A model generated the notes under the pieces. That model had not been told where the DNA came from and made no database searches. It was given only the letters and a program-made list of their open reading frames with translations. 64,000 bases of DNA from assembly GCF_000143535.2 (NCBI RefSeq), contig NC_037311.1, positions 1,984,001 to 2,048,000 on the forward strand, given 5' to 3'. Origin of the DNA: Botrytis cinerea B05.10. Lineage: Eukaryota > Ascomycota > Leotiomycetes > Helotiales > Sclerotiniaceae. The translations under genes were made by a program, and so were the position numbers. The first letter of the stretch is position 1. Each line of letters starts with the position of its first letter. This document shows positions 21,251 to 31,947 of the stretch, one piece after another.

Positions 21251-23536
21251 TTAAATCAACTTTAGGGTCTCTCTTTCCCACCGATCTGAAGCCAGCAATG
21301 CATCCAAAACCGGCTTTCCGATCTCTTTGTCGAAAGTGAATGTCAGGTCGACTCGTCCCACACGTCTACACACCTTCGCATCTTCAGGATCTTCTTGCAA
21401 GATCAGACATTCTAAACACAATCCTAATCCTGAAAGTAACGTGATGGGTTTACTTTGTTTCGGCTGATTTAATCCCACAAGCATGAATTTATACTTAAGT
21501 GGAGAGATAGCCGACCAATCGGGGATTCCGTCATCCCATTGGAGATTGGAATGGAATTCTAGCAGTAGATGTATATTATTTCTTTCGGTGCGTATATATG
21601 CTACAGATCCCACGCTCAGCACTTTAAATTCTCCCTCTTCCTCGCGAGGAATTTGGGGGGATAAGGAACTGGCTCCGGTATCCCTAGACCAACGTGAGAT
21701 TATGAAGAAATCGGTTTTGTTGGAGGGATTTCTGTATCGACCTAGGTGGGTCAACTTCAGCGTAAGCGTGTCAACAATGATATGGGCGTATTTGACAGCA
21801 CCATATGGATTCTCACTGGAAAGTTCGATGTGATGTGATAAAAGAATAGGGTCATGAGGGGTAGATGCCAAGTGGCTTGAATTGTCGTAAAATAGCTGCA
21901 TTTCTTCATCCATAACAGCCCAGGACCATGATGGTGCTTGGTACAGCTTTGTATGAGTTGATTTTCTCCCCAATTTCACCCATAGCAAATTTTCCCGGAA
22001 ATTTTTACTCCAGATTCCAGCTAAGTAATGTCCTCCAATTCCTTTGTGGAGTAGTGCTGCAATACCGGAAAGAGCCGGGAGTTTATCATTTGTGTAACTT
22101 AGAATTCGAGTGCAGTAATCCACTACCATGGATTGATACTCTTCATTTATTTTTAAAAGTTCTTCTTCTGAGAATCTCGTGGGCCCATCATTATGATTCT
22201 GGTTAAAAATAATTTTTTGAGTAATTGTAGGATAGAGGTACGATTTTCTGGAAAAGAAGCGTTCACCCAATGGCATGCCGTTCGCAGATTGATATCCACA
22301 TAGGCATTGCCAATAGATTTGTCTGCGACCATACCACAATATTCGAGGCGAAAGTATTCTCTCTTGTAATGCCCAAGCTCGATATTGTAGAGGTCCATAT
22401 TCCAACAATTCAGCGAGATTTTCAGGCCGCTGGATGGAGCTAGCAATTTCCACAACGTCATCGGATCCACTGTCTTTTGATAATTTGAGTTTGGGCTTTA
22501 TATCGCGAGATGATTGTGATCCAGAGTGAAGCATGCCATCGGCGGCTTTATGTGCTGCTGCTGCTCCGATAGTTAGGGCAGAGTTTCGATAAGTCTCTCC
22601 CATCTTTTTTGATTCAATTCCCCAATCATATTTTGAGTCCTGAATAATGCATAGGGAATCGATCCACAAGAACTGAAAGCCGAGTGCTCGAGTGATCAAA
22701 ATTGCGTCTCTGAAATTCGCTGGTAAGCTTGTCATTTTGATCTCTTTCTGGAGCGATTGCAGGTTCGATGTTGTTAAAACGGTCTCAATTTGGCCTCCCC
22801 AACAATGACTCAGTGTAAAATATCTGCCCCTAAGACCATTCGTCACAAAAAGAGATGGGTTTGTGTCTTTAAAACCAACATCAATCACCCTAGAAGGTAA
22901 GACTCTGTCTTCAAAAGAAGGGCATTTCGATACAGAATGTTCAACAATGCAAGTATTCATCCAGCCTCGTGCAATATCGAAGTTTGCATCTGATGCCAAA
23001 TCCTCGTCGATGACAAATTGACCTATTCGAATATCGTCGACGAATTTCAGTTGATCTATTCAATATCAGTAACTAATAATGCGATATAACACCTTTCTAA
23101 ACAGAGCTGCGTATTCAGAATTCCCAATACCTTTCGGCGTCTGCAGAATGAAAGTCATCATAGTGGAGTAGTCAATAAAACTCCTCCCCCAAAGTAGGAA
23201 AATCAAATGATCAAAAGTCTTTATTTCCTCGAACGGTTGATGATCAGATAGATGCGAAGCCTCAATTCGTACTCGCAAGTTCATGGGGATATTCTCCGCC
23301 TCCATGGTTCGAAACGTTTGTTCCCGTGTAGGTCCATTGAAATGTTCTTCCTCGCATTGCCGTTGAAGAATTAGGCAAAGCTCACATCCGGACGAGGCTG
23401 CATTCACGAGATCATCGTATCTTTTGTGATGCTCGAAATATAGGAATTCATCGTGACCCCATGATTTGCTACTATTCGCCTTTACCAGCTTGAGTAAGTC
23501 GGTTACATTCAAGCTATCACACAATTCGCAGAGCAT
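21251..23536 (-). CDS. HET-domain (heterokaryon incompatibility-type) protein
   Basis: Two exons, 23536-23131 and 23055-21251, 736 aa. The 75-base intron starts GTATTG, has a TACTGAT branch point and ends GAATAG; a nearer donor (AAG|GTGTTA) would run into a stop, which fixes the model. The N-terminus has two CxxC-type pairs (LCELC near residue 3, CELC near 50), often seen ahead of HET domains. The HET domain begins about residue 209 with RYFTLSHCWGG, then ANFRDAILITRALGFQFLWIDSLCIIQD and ESKKMGETYRNSALTIGAAAA. HET proteins trigger cell death on fusion of incompatible strains or act in NLR-like immunity; no NACHT or repeat domain is attached here. The C-terminal half is the usual variable region. 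No partner gene such as a het-c or NLR lies next to it. Confidence 0.9.
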
Positions 23537-24182
23537 GTTGAGCGTGTTGAGGAAGGTTGGGGGTCTCTGATGGAATGTTGTGAAGTAATATATCTATCCT
23601 TGATAGACAACGGGCGGTAAGCTGACCATGTTTATAAGGTAGGCATGTCAGGGTCCAATAGAGATCGAGACGGGGTTTATCTCTGCGGGGTAACGACATT
23701 TCTATCCCACGAAGTAAGCAGGCAATGGCATCAAGATTTCGATTGAATACCTAAAGGATAATTAGCATCATCCAGTCATAAGAGATCCGGAGTTGAAAGT
23801 AAAGATAAATTGAGAAGAGATGACAAACTTCACATGACACATACAAGTGATGTAGTTGTATTCTTTTGATGGAAAGTTGTTTCGGATACATGCTGCCCTC
23901 AAAATAGACAGGCTGATGTAGGTCACACTAATCCCGAAATAGAATAGTATTTGGGGTCAGCTAACCCACGCGGAAGGTAGATTCAACCACAAATATCTGA
24001 ATGGCTTCAAAATTGCACGATTCATTGGCGACGGTAAAATACATATAGCACGAATATTCACAATACTTCTCAAGCACAGAGCATTCAACCAGATACCAAT
24101 GACCGAATACAAGAACAAGAAAGACACCATCACTATCACCATCAAAACAATCGTCTCAAAATCAGCTCCGTCCTGAATCTCA
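23537..24182. other. left flank of the MITE, coding-like fragments but no intact gene
   Basis: Upstream side of the HET gene (its promoter lies at the left end). From 24103 to 24182 one plus-strand frame is open and reads like disordered protein (PSLSPSKQSSQNQ); it is preceded by an in-frame TGA at 24100-24102 and has no start codon of its own. See the finding on the MITE. Confidence 0.4.
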
Positions 24183-24535
24183 GGGCTCGTTCGGATGGTT
24201 TTTTTTAATTTGTTGACTAATAATTTAGTTTAAATTTTATAGATCTACAAAATGTAGAATAATAAATATTAACAAATATTATTGAATACTAATAAAAGTT
24301 GTATTACAGATTTGATAAGGCTTAGCAAAACTATTATACAAATTTTCAAAATTTGTGAATTTACACTTTATAGCTTTTTATAACTCAATATAAGCATTCG
24401 GCAAAACACTTTTTTTCAATTTTGTTATTAATATAAATTGTTGAGCAATATTTGCATTTGATAAACACTCATTTAGACCTATATTGCCAACAAATATAGC
24501 TTTATATCGTTTAAAAAATCGATCCGAATGGGCCC
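24183..24535. mobile_element. MITE, 353 bp, Harbinger/Tourist-like
   Basis: An AT-rich block bounded by terminal inverted repeats: the left end reads GGGCTCGTTCGGAT and the right end ATCCGAATGGGCCC, 12 of 14 positions complementary, and the match continues through a T-run on the left and an A-run on the right. The element is flanked by TCA on both sides (24180-24182 and 24536-24538), a 3-bp target-site duplication. GGGCxxGTTxGG-type ends with 3-bp duplications are those of PIF/Harbinger MITEs. There is no open frame inside, so it depends on a transposase elsewhere. hAT is a less likely alternative because no 8-bp duplication is seen. Confidence 0.75.
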
Positions 24536-25406
24536 TCAATCTCGTCCACGTTCCATTTACGACGTAGCTCTCAAAGAAAGACAAGAAGATGCACCTCCCC
24601 CAAGACCACAATCACCGATCTTGAAAAAGATGAAAACAGAGCTTGTATGCGTGAAGTCGTCAAAAGCCAAGATAAATACTACACGTCAAGGCCACTAAAC
24701 CCACTCGACCTCGTACCACACCTCCGCCCCTCCTCACCTCATTCCCCAAATCGGCACCATCTAAACAAAATCCTCAAAGACAAAGTTCCCCTGCATCGAG
24801 ATACTCTAGCCGCCGGTAAATCCTGCCCACAACTCTCTACTCTCCAACCTCTCACTCCAGAGGAAAGCCCATCAAACCCCCTACCCCATCAATACACCAC
24901 ACCGCACCGCACCCAACCAAATCCACCACCTGCAAAACCGAACCTATCACAAACAAACAAACAAACACAAACGCAAAAACCAAAAACACCCTATAATCAA
25001 TTTTTTCATTCATTCATTTACTCATTCATATATGCATATATTCATCGCACCATCGTCCCATCCCACCCACCATCCAATTTTTCTCATTCACAAACAATTA
25101 ATTCCCCGCTCCAAGCATACCATCCATTCATTCATCCATACATACAGAACAAAACCGAGCAAGCAAGCGAACAAAGACGACGCGAGAAAAAAAACAAAAA
25201 CAAAAAAAAAACAAAGATAAAAAGTATCAGAACAGGACCAATGACCAAACTATGTAGAGGAACAAATAGACAAGATAAACAATGTGAAGAAATGTAAAAT
25301 CGTAAAATGGCAAAAGAGTTGAAACAGCCGAACCCGAGTATATCTTCACGTGGAGAGATAGAGAGATGTCAAAAGACGAGACGATATCAGTCAGCACCGC
25401 CTAGCG
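24536..25406. other. right flank of MITE and low-complexity spacer
   Basis: From 24539 an open plus-strand frame continues for about 53 codons to TAA near 24697 (SIYDVALKERQEDAPPPRP), looking like real coding sequence. From about 24880 to 25230 the sequence becomes A/C-rich and T/C-rich simple repeats (CAAA, TTCA). The right end is 3' UTR of the minus-strand gene ending at 25407. A 216-codon frame at 24647-25297 is mostly low complexity and was not called. Confidence 0.45.
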
Positions 25407-26972
25407 CTAAACCCTCAAATCCCTCTCCATTCTCCCTCTCAACCTCTCGATCCTCTCCCTCTTACTCCCCACACTACTCACACTATCCGAAGGCGCCACG
25501 CTCATCGCACCCCTCGGATTAAAATAGCTCTTCCCATCCTCATCCACCCCGCGATCAAAACAACTCTTCCTATCATTCCCATCCCTCTCGCCCCTCCTCT
25601 CCGCATCCCTCTCCCGATCTCCCGCGTGCGTATACCCACTTCCCTGCTCCCTATATCCGCCGCCATACCTCGCACTCACGACCGTCGACGCTGGAAGCGG
25701 CACATCTCTCGCACGACTACGCTCGCTCACCGCACTAACCGACACATCGTCTCGCTCCCACGTCGCTTCCGATCGAGGAATACGTTCGCGTTCACGCTCG
25801 CTAACGCCTAGATGTGAGGGTGCCCTCGAGTTCGCGCCTACTTTTGACGGTGAGAATTTAATCGTAGTATGAGTATTACTGATCTTACTTTTTGCATCAT
25901 CGCCTCTAGGCGCCTGAGAATAGCGCGCTGGCGCTGCGGAAACCTGGGTCGGAGCAGGTCCGTACTCGTATTCGGATTCGCGCACGCTAACTTGACTTTT
26001 GGGGGCGCGCGAGATTTGGGTGGGTGCACGACTGACGGCTTTGACGGTGCTGGTTCGCTCGCTTACTTTGGTGGGCGCGATGCTTTGGGCTTTATCTCTG
26101 ATGTTGATCGCGGTGGGCGGTCTTGCGGTTCCGGCATTCGATCCTTCGCCCTGATCGGCTGTGTGACGAGGACGGATTTTCGTGCCTGTGTTGGAGGGTG
26201 CGCCAGAGCTGTAGTAACTACGTTCTTCAATGGGGCTTAGCACGCCCTCTCTCTCACGTTCGCGATCGCGTTGGATGCGCGAGTAGCTGGAGGCAGGGGG
26301 AGGCATAGGAGCATGCGGCGCTTCAATAACTCTATATCTGCGCTCTGGGCCTCCGGAATTTGAACCTTTCGTGCTGCTTGCGATAGTTTCCGCATGGCCA
26401 GTGGTGTAGCTTCTTCTTAGACCCGGCATGGATTTACGCTCTGGTTCTAATTCGTATTCGGGGTCTTCGCTTTTGACCATTGCATATGCGAATGCAGCGC
26501 CTGCAGCCGCGCCAAGAAAAGTACCCACGAGAGCTTTGTTGGTCATGCCGAAGAGACCACCATTTTTCTCCTTCTCCTTCTCTTGCTCGGCTCGTTCTAC
26601 CTCGTCTACGTAGACGGTTTGCTCTTCATCATGACTCATGTCTCTGCGGATACTAACTTGTGTACCGGGATGTCCATGACCTGCATAAGTTTCTCGTCTC
26701 ATAACTCTGGGGAAAGTTTCTGCTCTTCGAAAAGGTGGGTGTTCTGGAGCTTGAGATTGAGGAGCATGGGAAACTTGTGTTCGGGCAGGTGCTCTGGAAA
26801 CGTGACTTGGAGCTACAGCACGGTATGCTTCGTCTGAAGTGGGTGAAGTGGAACTACCAGCAGTACTTCTGGCAACTTCTTCTTGCCATTGAAGAACACG
26901 ACGAGCTTCTTTTTCGGTAGCAGCTGTAACTATGGTTGGAGGACGGGAGGATTCTCGACCGCGGGACGCCAT
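25407..26972 (-). CDS. disordered protein with one membrane segment, unknown function
   Basis: Single exon, 521 aa, true ATG at 26972. Residues ~7-40 have a helical conserved-looking segment (PTIVTAATEKEARRVLQWQEEVAR). A single hydrophobic Ala/Gly-rich helix lies at about 146-166 (ALVGTFLGAAAGAAFAYAMV), preceded by KEKEKNGG. The rest is Arg/Ser/Pro/Ala-rich and contains many copies of a short unit SxAPxxxVS (for example SRAPARTQVSHAP, SRAPTQISRAPKSQVS, AAPARYSQAP). The C-terminus returns to a conserved-looking motif with DRKSCFDRGVDEDGKSYFNPRGAMSVAPSDS and ends RIERLRGRMERDLRV. No family is recognised; the layout suggests a tail-exposed organelle or plasma-membrane protein regulated by phosphorylation. 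Confidence 0.75.
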   Translation of the reverse strand: MASRGRESSRPPTIVTAATEKEARRVLQWQEEVARSTAGSSTSPTSDEAYRAVAPSHVSRAPARTQVSHAPQSQAPEHPPFRRAETFPRVMRRETYAGHGHPGTQVSIRRDMSHDEEQTVYVDEVERAEQEKEKEKNGGLFGMTNKALVGTFLGAAAGAAFAYAMVKSEDPEYELEPERKSMPGLRRSYTTGHAETIASSTKGSNSGGPERRYRVIEAPHAPMPPPASSYSRIQRDREREREGVLSPIEERSYYSSGAPSNTGTKIRPRHTADQGEGSNAGTARPPTAINIRDKAQSIAPTKVSERTSTVKAVSRAPTQISRAPKSQVSVRESEYEYGPAPTQVSAAPARYSQAPRGDDAKSKISNTHTTIKFSPSKVGANSRAPSHLGVSERERERIPRSEATWERDDVSVSAVSERSRARDVPLPASTVVSARYGGGYREQGSGYTHAGDRERDAERRGERDGNDRKSCFDRGVDEDGKSYFNPRGAMSVAPSDSVSSVGSKRERIERLRGRMERDLRV

Positions 26973-29900
26973 TTTCGGTTACGGCGCCTAGTGTGTATAA
27001 TTTGGATTTATGTTTCGTTCTTTATGTTGTTTGTTGTTTAGGATAATTGTGCTGATTTCGAAATATAAAATGCGGTGTATTTTCTTATACTTGTGAAAAG
27101 TCGAACGAATGCGTATGTATTTATGTATGTATGTACGTATGTACGTATGTATATTCCCAAACCGAAGTAAAGATGAACGACTCGAATCAAGGTGGCGTGA
27201 ACGGTGTAACGTGTTAACGGTGAGAGGGAAACGGTGAATGTATGTATTTCAAATATTGCCCCAAATTATGCCGAGAAAAAGTAACATCCGACGAAGATGG
27301 AATGACGACCCTGATAAGTTCTAAAAAAAATGTGACTCCGGTTTGGTCTTGGTTGTTCCTAGTTGCTCCGCTTGATCTGCTAACTACCTATGTAGTTGTG
27401 GATATAAAGGCGGTCAGCGGTCAGATGAGGTGAACTCGTGTGTGCATGCACATTTACTTCATTTAGCAAGTCCCAGAATATGAAACACACAAGTAATGAT
27501 TGTTAACGATTTAACTTGTCAATTGTTGGAGTCGTTAGATCGATAGATTAAGGTCGATCGTTGAATTAAGTCGTATTACTCTGATGATGCAGAAAAGATC
27601 CACGCCGGGAAGCACAAACAAACCCTCCGGAAGTTAGAGAGTGAGACAAAAGGGTTGATTGCTGATGAAAATAGCTGAAGATGGGTGCGTGGTGATGCAA
27701 GATTCGCAAGAAGGCAGTGTTGGCGTTTGATAAGTTTCGGAGGTTGGGAAAATGCGGTAAAGAAGCAGGCAGGAGGTAGGTACACTTGACAAGTAATATC
27801 TGTACCAAACGAAAATCTGCCGCGATAGGAATTGGATTATGAGATGAAAAAAATGGGTCTTGTTGAATTATGAAATGAGATTTATAAAGAATTCTTTCGA
27901 CGTAGATAGATATGTAAATGTAAATATATATGTATGTGTATATGCAATGTATACAATAGGTGGCTTGACTTATTTAACGAGATATCAAAATTCGTACTGT
28001 GCACCGAATTCCTCGTTAAAAGGATCTCCCAAACTTCTCAACAGAAACTCAAAAATTGAATCGATATATGAATGTATATAAGTCTTACTTGTAGCTTGGT
28101 CTTAAACCTTGGATTGATGAATAGACATTAAGAGGAAGAAGAAAGAAGAATCAAAAGAGAAGAATTGTCCGTCAAAGCATTAAGTTTATGCACCGGTATG
28201 TTGTGGTGTAGAACTTTTTGAGTACGGAGTAAATAGTATATATGCATACTGCAAGAGAATGGAGAACATTATCTAGTTTTGACAGTTGTCGCCTCATACT
28301 AATCCCTCGAATGAATGGATCAATAGACGGATACAAATCAATCCAATCTATCAAATCAAACCCATGTATACTCTTCGACACTACAGCACATCCCCACAAC
28401 TTTTTTTCTTTTTCAGCCAGCGAGCCAGGCGTAGCGAACAAGTTTTGGATTTGATTTGATCATGGCAAAACCTTTGAACTCCATCGATTCAATCATTACT
28501 GTCCAAGCATTTTTGACCACTCTTGAGTCTCGAGTTTCGAGCCACCCACTGACCTAAATTCTTATGGGTAAATCGTGGCCGATGCTTTGTGCCTGGCCTG
28601 GCAAAGAAATGAGCCCAACCATAGATGATACCTGGCTGCTGATGAATGTTAGGATAGACGGGTAAAACAGAAAACACACCCAATCGCAAACCGGATTGAA
28701 CAACGCCCATGGGCCATATCATACATATCCCAATGCCATATCGGTCTCTCAATGCCACAAAACGATAAACAGCATCATTCAAAAATGGCGTAGTATTGTG
28801 TGGAGTCGAAAATCTGAACTATCAGTAAAGTTGAAGAGCAGTTGAAAAAGATTCAGAGAATTTTCAATTCCGAAATCCCAATCAATTGAATTGATATAGA
28901 ATTTCGAAAAGAGACCTGTGATTTGATTGACATGTAAAGTTGCCCAATTAACTTGTGTCAAAATCCGTCTCCATCATATATCACTTCTTCTACTGCATCA
29001 TCTTCTACAAGTCTACAATCTACCTAACTAACTAAGTGACTAACTAAAAAGTAATCATCATCCCGATGCAGGATCCTGTGCCTGTACCTGTACCTATCCC
29101 ATGCCTACCGTTCCTACCGTTCATAGCCCGCATCGCAACCGTAAACAAGACTTGCACGCTGCACGCTGCACCACCCATCTCCCCTCTCCCCTCTCCGCAT
29201 GCCACGTCTCCGGCCTCCTACGAAGATCTCCCGTCCGTCCATACGAAATCCTGTTGGTCTCGTACCAAGTATTACCAACATCCTACCAATTTATGCGACC
29301 GCTCTAGACCAGGATTGCCGGTATTGCATCGCCTCAAATAAAAGCGATTGGTTTCGAGATCATGCCATGCTGCAATTATTAGCAAATAGGACAATCTGAA
29401 CCATACTTGAGTCTTTCATCTCCATATTTTGTTGGAAACGAACAGCTGCTTCACTTCCGAGGTTGAACGTCTCCATTTGCTATTACGATTTTCTGATATG
29501 TCAATTCAAGGCGACAGGAAGATACCCAATGAACTATACGAAGATTATTTCAAGATCTATAGTTTTCCACTTCCGTTTCCAGTTCCATCTCGATTGCACA
29601 GACCCGAATCTAGAACCTGCATGGAAAAAAGTGTAAATGTTTTGTTGTACTTTAAGAATTCAAGGCGGGTTAACCGTTATCCCATTCTTGATCACGCGAA
29701 AACCGTTCAGTTGCAAGCTAATGAGCTAGAAGAATGGGGCATGCGACAGATGGATTAACTTCACGCATTGTGATTTGTTCAAATTTTGCAGGATTTCCCT
29801 TTCATTGACCAGTATAGTATGTCTGTACATGAAGCTATCCGCTGTCATCGAATGACTCGCGGTAGTGTCTGCCACCTAGCAGCATGAACCAATTTCCCTT

Positions 29901-30392
29901 GCCAATTTGACTGCTTGCAGTTTAGCTAGCTCTAGGGAGGAAGCTGAACGCAAAATTATACGCCAAAAGTATGTATGCTGAAAAGGGGAAATACTTATCG
30001 TCATCCGGCGTGCAGTAGCTACTAAGCTCTAAAGTGGATGCATAATGATACTAGAAAAGACAAAAGAGATGTGGTACAAGTTGAAGTATTCCACGAAGAC
30101 GACTAAAGCGTCTTGGATCTAATGTTGAACGCCTTATGTTTTGGTTGTAAAAACAGAGACAGAGCACACAGATACCCAAGCCCGGCGACCACAAGCATAT
30201 CGAACGATGTTGTTATCGTTGAATCTGCTTAATAGTCCCGCTTTCACCTTTTCATATCGACCAAACCTCCAATGCCCATTGTCTCATACCATTCACAGCC
30301 CTGCGGTCTTTCGTGCTCCGTTCCTCCATTCGTATACTGTCGAATGTGTTCGTCGGTAAAAATTTGTGGGATGAGAAAGACAGCGTAATGGT
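26973..30392. other. long gene-poor region, 3.4 kb
   Basis: Holds an (ATGT)n microsatellite at 27112-27153, pyrimidine- and AT-rich stretches, and several unsupported short frames. The most protein-like is on the plus strand at 29498-29758 (86 codons, MSIQGDRKIPNELYED...), but it has no domain, no intron support and no neighbour evidence. Otherwise promoter of the 26972 gene and 3' flank of EMG1. Confidence 0.45.
27112..27153. repeat. (ATGT)n microsatellite
   Basis: About ten copies of a TATG/TACG tetranucleotide in the upstream region of the gene at 26972. Length is likely polymorphic. Confidence 0.85.
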
Positions 30393-31572
30393 CTAAATAA
30401 TATCCCATGCATCCTCTGCAGCGTGGCAGAATTTGCTGCATGCCACACTTGCAGAAAGACTGTAATTACTAATGGAGATCTTTTCATCCACTAGATCATC
30501 TGCAAAGTTATCTGTTCCCTTTGCCATGGCACCAACAAATACGCAAATGCTCTCCTTCGGCTCCAATGTCTCCACATAATCCCGAACACGGACCAATTGT
30601 GATTCGAAACTCAATGTAACTTTTCGGCAATTGGGAGGTAGGTGATCGGTGATCGGGTTGGTAATGACTTTGAGAAGTTTTTCTTGGGAGTTGACAGATC
30701 GGATAGAGAGTCGATGTAAGAGTTGAACCATCAGACCGGCAAAACGCTTAAAGGTACGTGGAATTCGGACCGTTGGGCTGACCTCAATGAGAACTCCCTT
30801 GGCAGTATGAATGTAGATTTGAAGTCGGCCGGCTTTGTTGATCGGCGAGTCGAGGAGGGTGAGCAGACACTGCGATAGGTCAGTATTGAAATGACTGATC
30901 ATTTTCTTGATTATATACGAACCTGATGTGTAATATCAGGTCGGGCATCACTGATGTCTCGATTCATCTTGCGCATGATACCAATGTGTTCATCACTGTT
31001 GAGAAGAGAGTATTTTTCCTCTGCGGCACGAGCACCAGGCCTTCCACCACCGGAAGATTGTTTATAAGTTTCGAGACTGGCATTAGAAAGAACGACAATC
31101 AATCTTTGCGAATCTTTGTCGGTTGAAGGGATTGGAACATGCTGTTCTGCGATGACTTGAGGAAGACTTGGAGGAGGTTCTGATTGAGTTCCTGCCATTG
31201 CGAATAAATGTCAGTGGATGGGATCGCAGAAGTGATGTTGGATGCTTCCAAAACGGATTGTGAATTGCAAGACAAAAAGATGTATCGCTGTATCGCGGTG
31301 TCGATGGAATGGTGAATGATACAAATAATTGTGCGAGTCAAAAAGAATAATAGTAATCAGAGTGGTAAAGTGAAGTTCAACATTTGATTGAAAAGTTTTT
31401 TTTTTTGCCCTTGGGCTTTAGAGCGGCGCGACCCGCTGAATTTGGTGCGGGAAGGAAATTGCCTGTGTAAAATTTCAAGAGGACGCGATTAAAGATAAGA
31501 GAGCAAAAATTCAGGGAGGAAAAAAAGAATCTTACTTGGTCGCTTTACGACTCTTGGTTCTGGAGAAGACAT
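30393..31572 (-). CDS. EMG1: rRNA pseudouridine N1-methyltransferase Emg1/Nep1
   Basis: Three exons, 31572-31536 (only 12 codons plus one base), 31191-30923 and 30869-30393, 260 aa. Intron 1 is unusually long (344 bases, GTAAGA...GGCAG with CTGAC upstream), intron 2 is 53 bases (GTTCGT...CGCAG). The SPOUT-class sequence is near-identical to the known family: [85 protein letters not shown] and [26 protein letters not shown]. The enzyme methylates N1 of a hypermodified pseudouridine in 18S rRNA and is needed for 40S biogenesis in the nucleolus. Length agrees with yeast Emg1 (252 aa). Confidence 0.95.
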
Positions 31573-31908
31573 TGTACCTATTTGCGGCTTCATTAACAAA
31601 CGTGTCGATGCAGGTGTAACGGGGTTGTGAGGTGCTCGCATACTGATATTGGGTGCTTTGGATTGGGTTGCTGGTCTAAAGGTCGATTGGTTTGATATTG
31701 ATAATCCTTCGCAACGGGTCAATGGACAGAACGCTGTCAATGTATGTGTCTGTTACGTCTTGCGAGGGGGAATGGATGTATGTGCCAAAAAAGTCTTGAG
31801 AAGAGAATCCAAGGTCGAATGTAGCGTACAGTTGTTTTGATAATACAGAAGGAGGGCTCGGCCGTGAATGAATCTTGCAAGATAAATTTATATGTCGACT
31901 GCAAAAGT

Positions 31909-31947
31909 GGGATGGATGGATGGATGGATGGGTGTGTGTGTGTGTAG
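31909..31947. repeat. (GGAT)n then (GT)n microsatellite
   Basis: Five GGAT units followed directly by GT dinucleotides upstream of EMG1. Confidence 0.85.

Noticed and set aside
23957..24145. Minus-strand frame left of the MITE
   Set aside because: No domain, overlaps promoter of the HET gene and has no start context.
24647..25297. 216-codon frame on the plus strand downstream of the MITE
   Set aside because: Mostly Pro/Thr/Gln/His runs from simple repeats; better explained as spacer and 3' UTR sequence, and it conflicts with the better coding-like frame next to it.
28489..28782. 97-codon minus-strand frame
   Set aside because: Starts at TTG, no ATG near the beginning, no domain or splice support.
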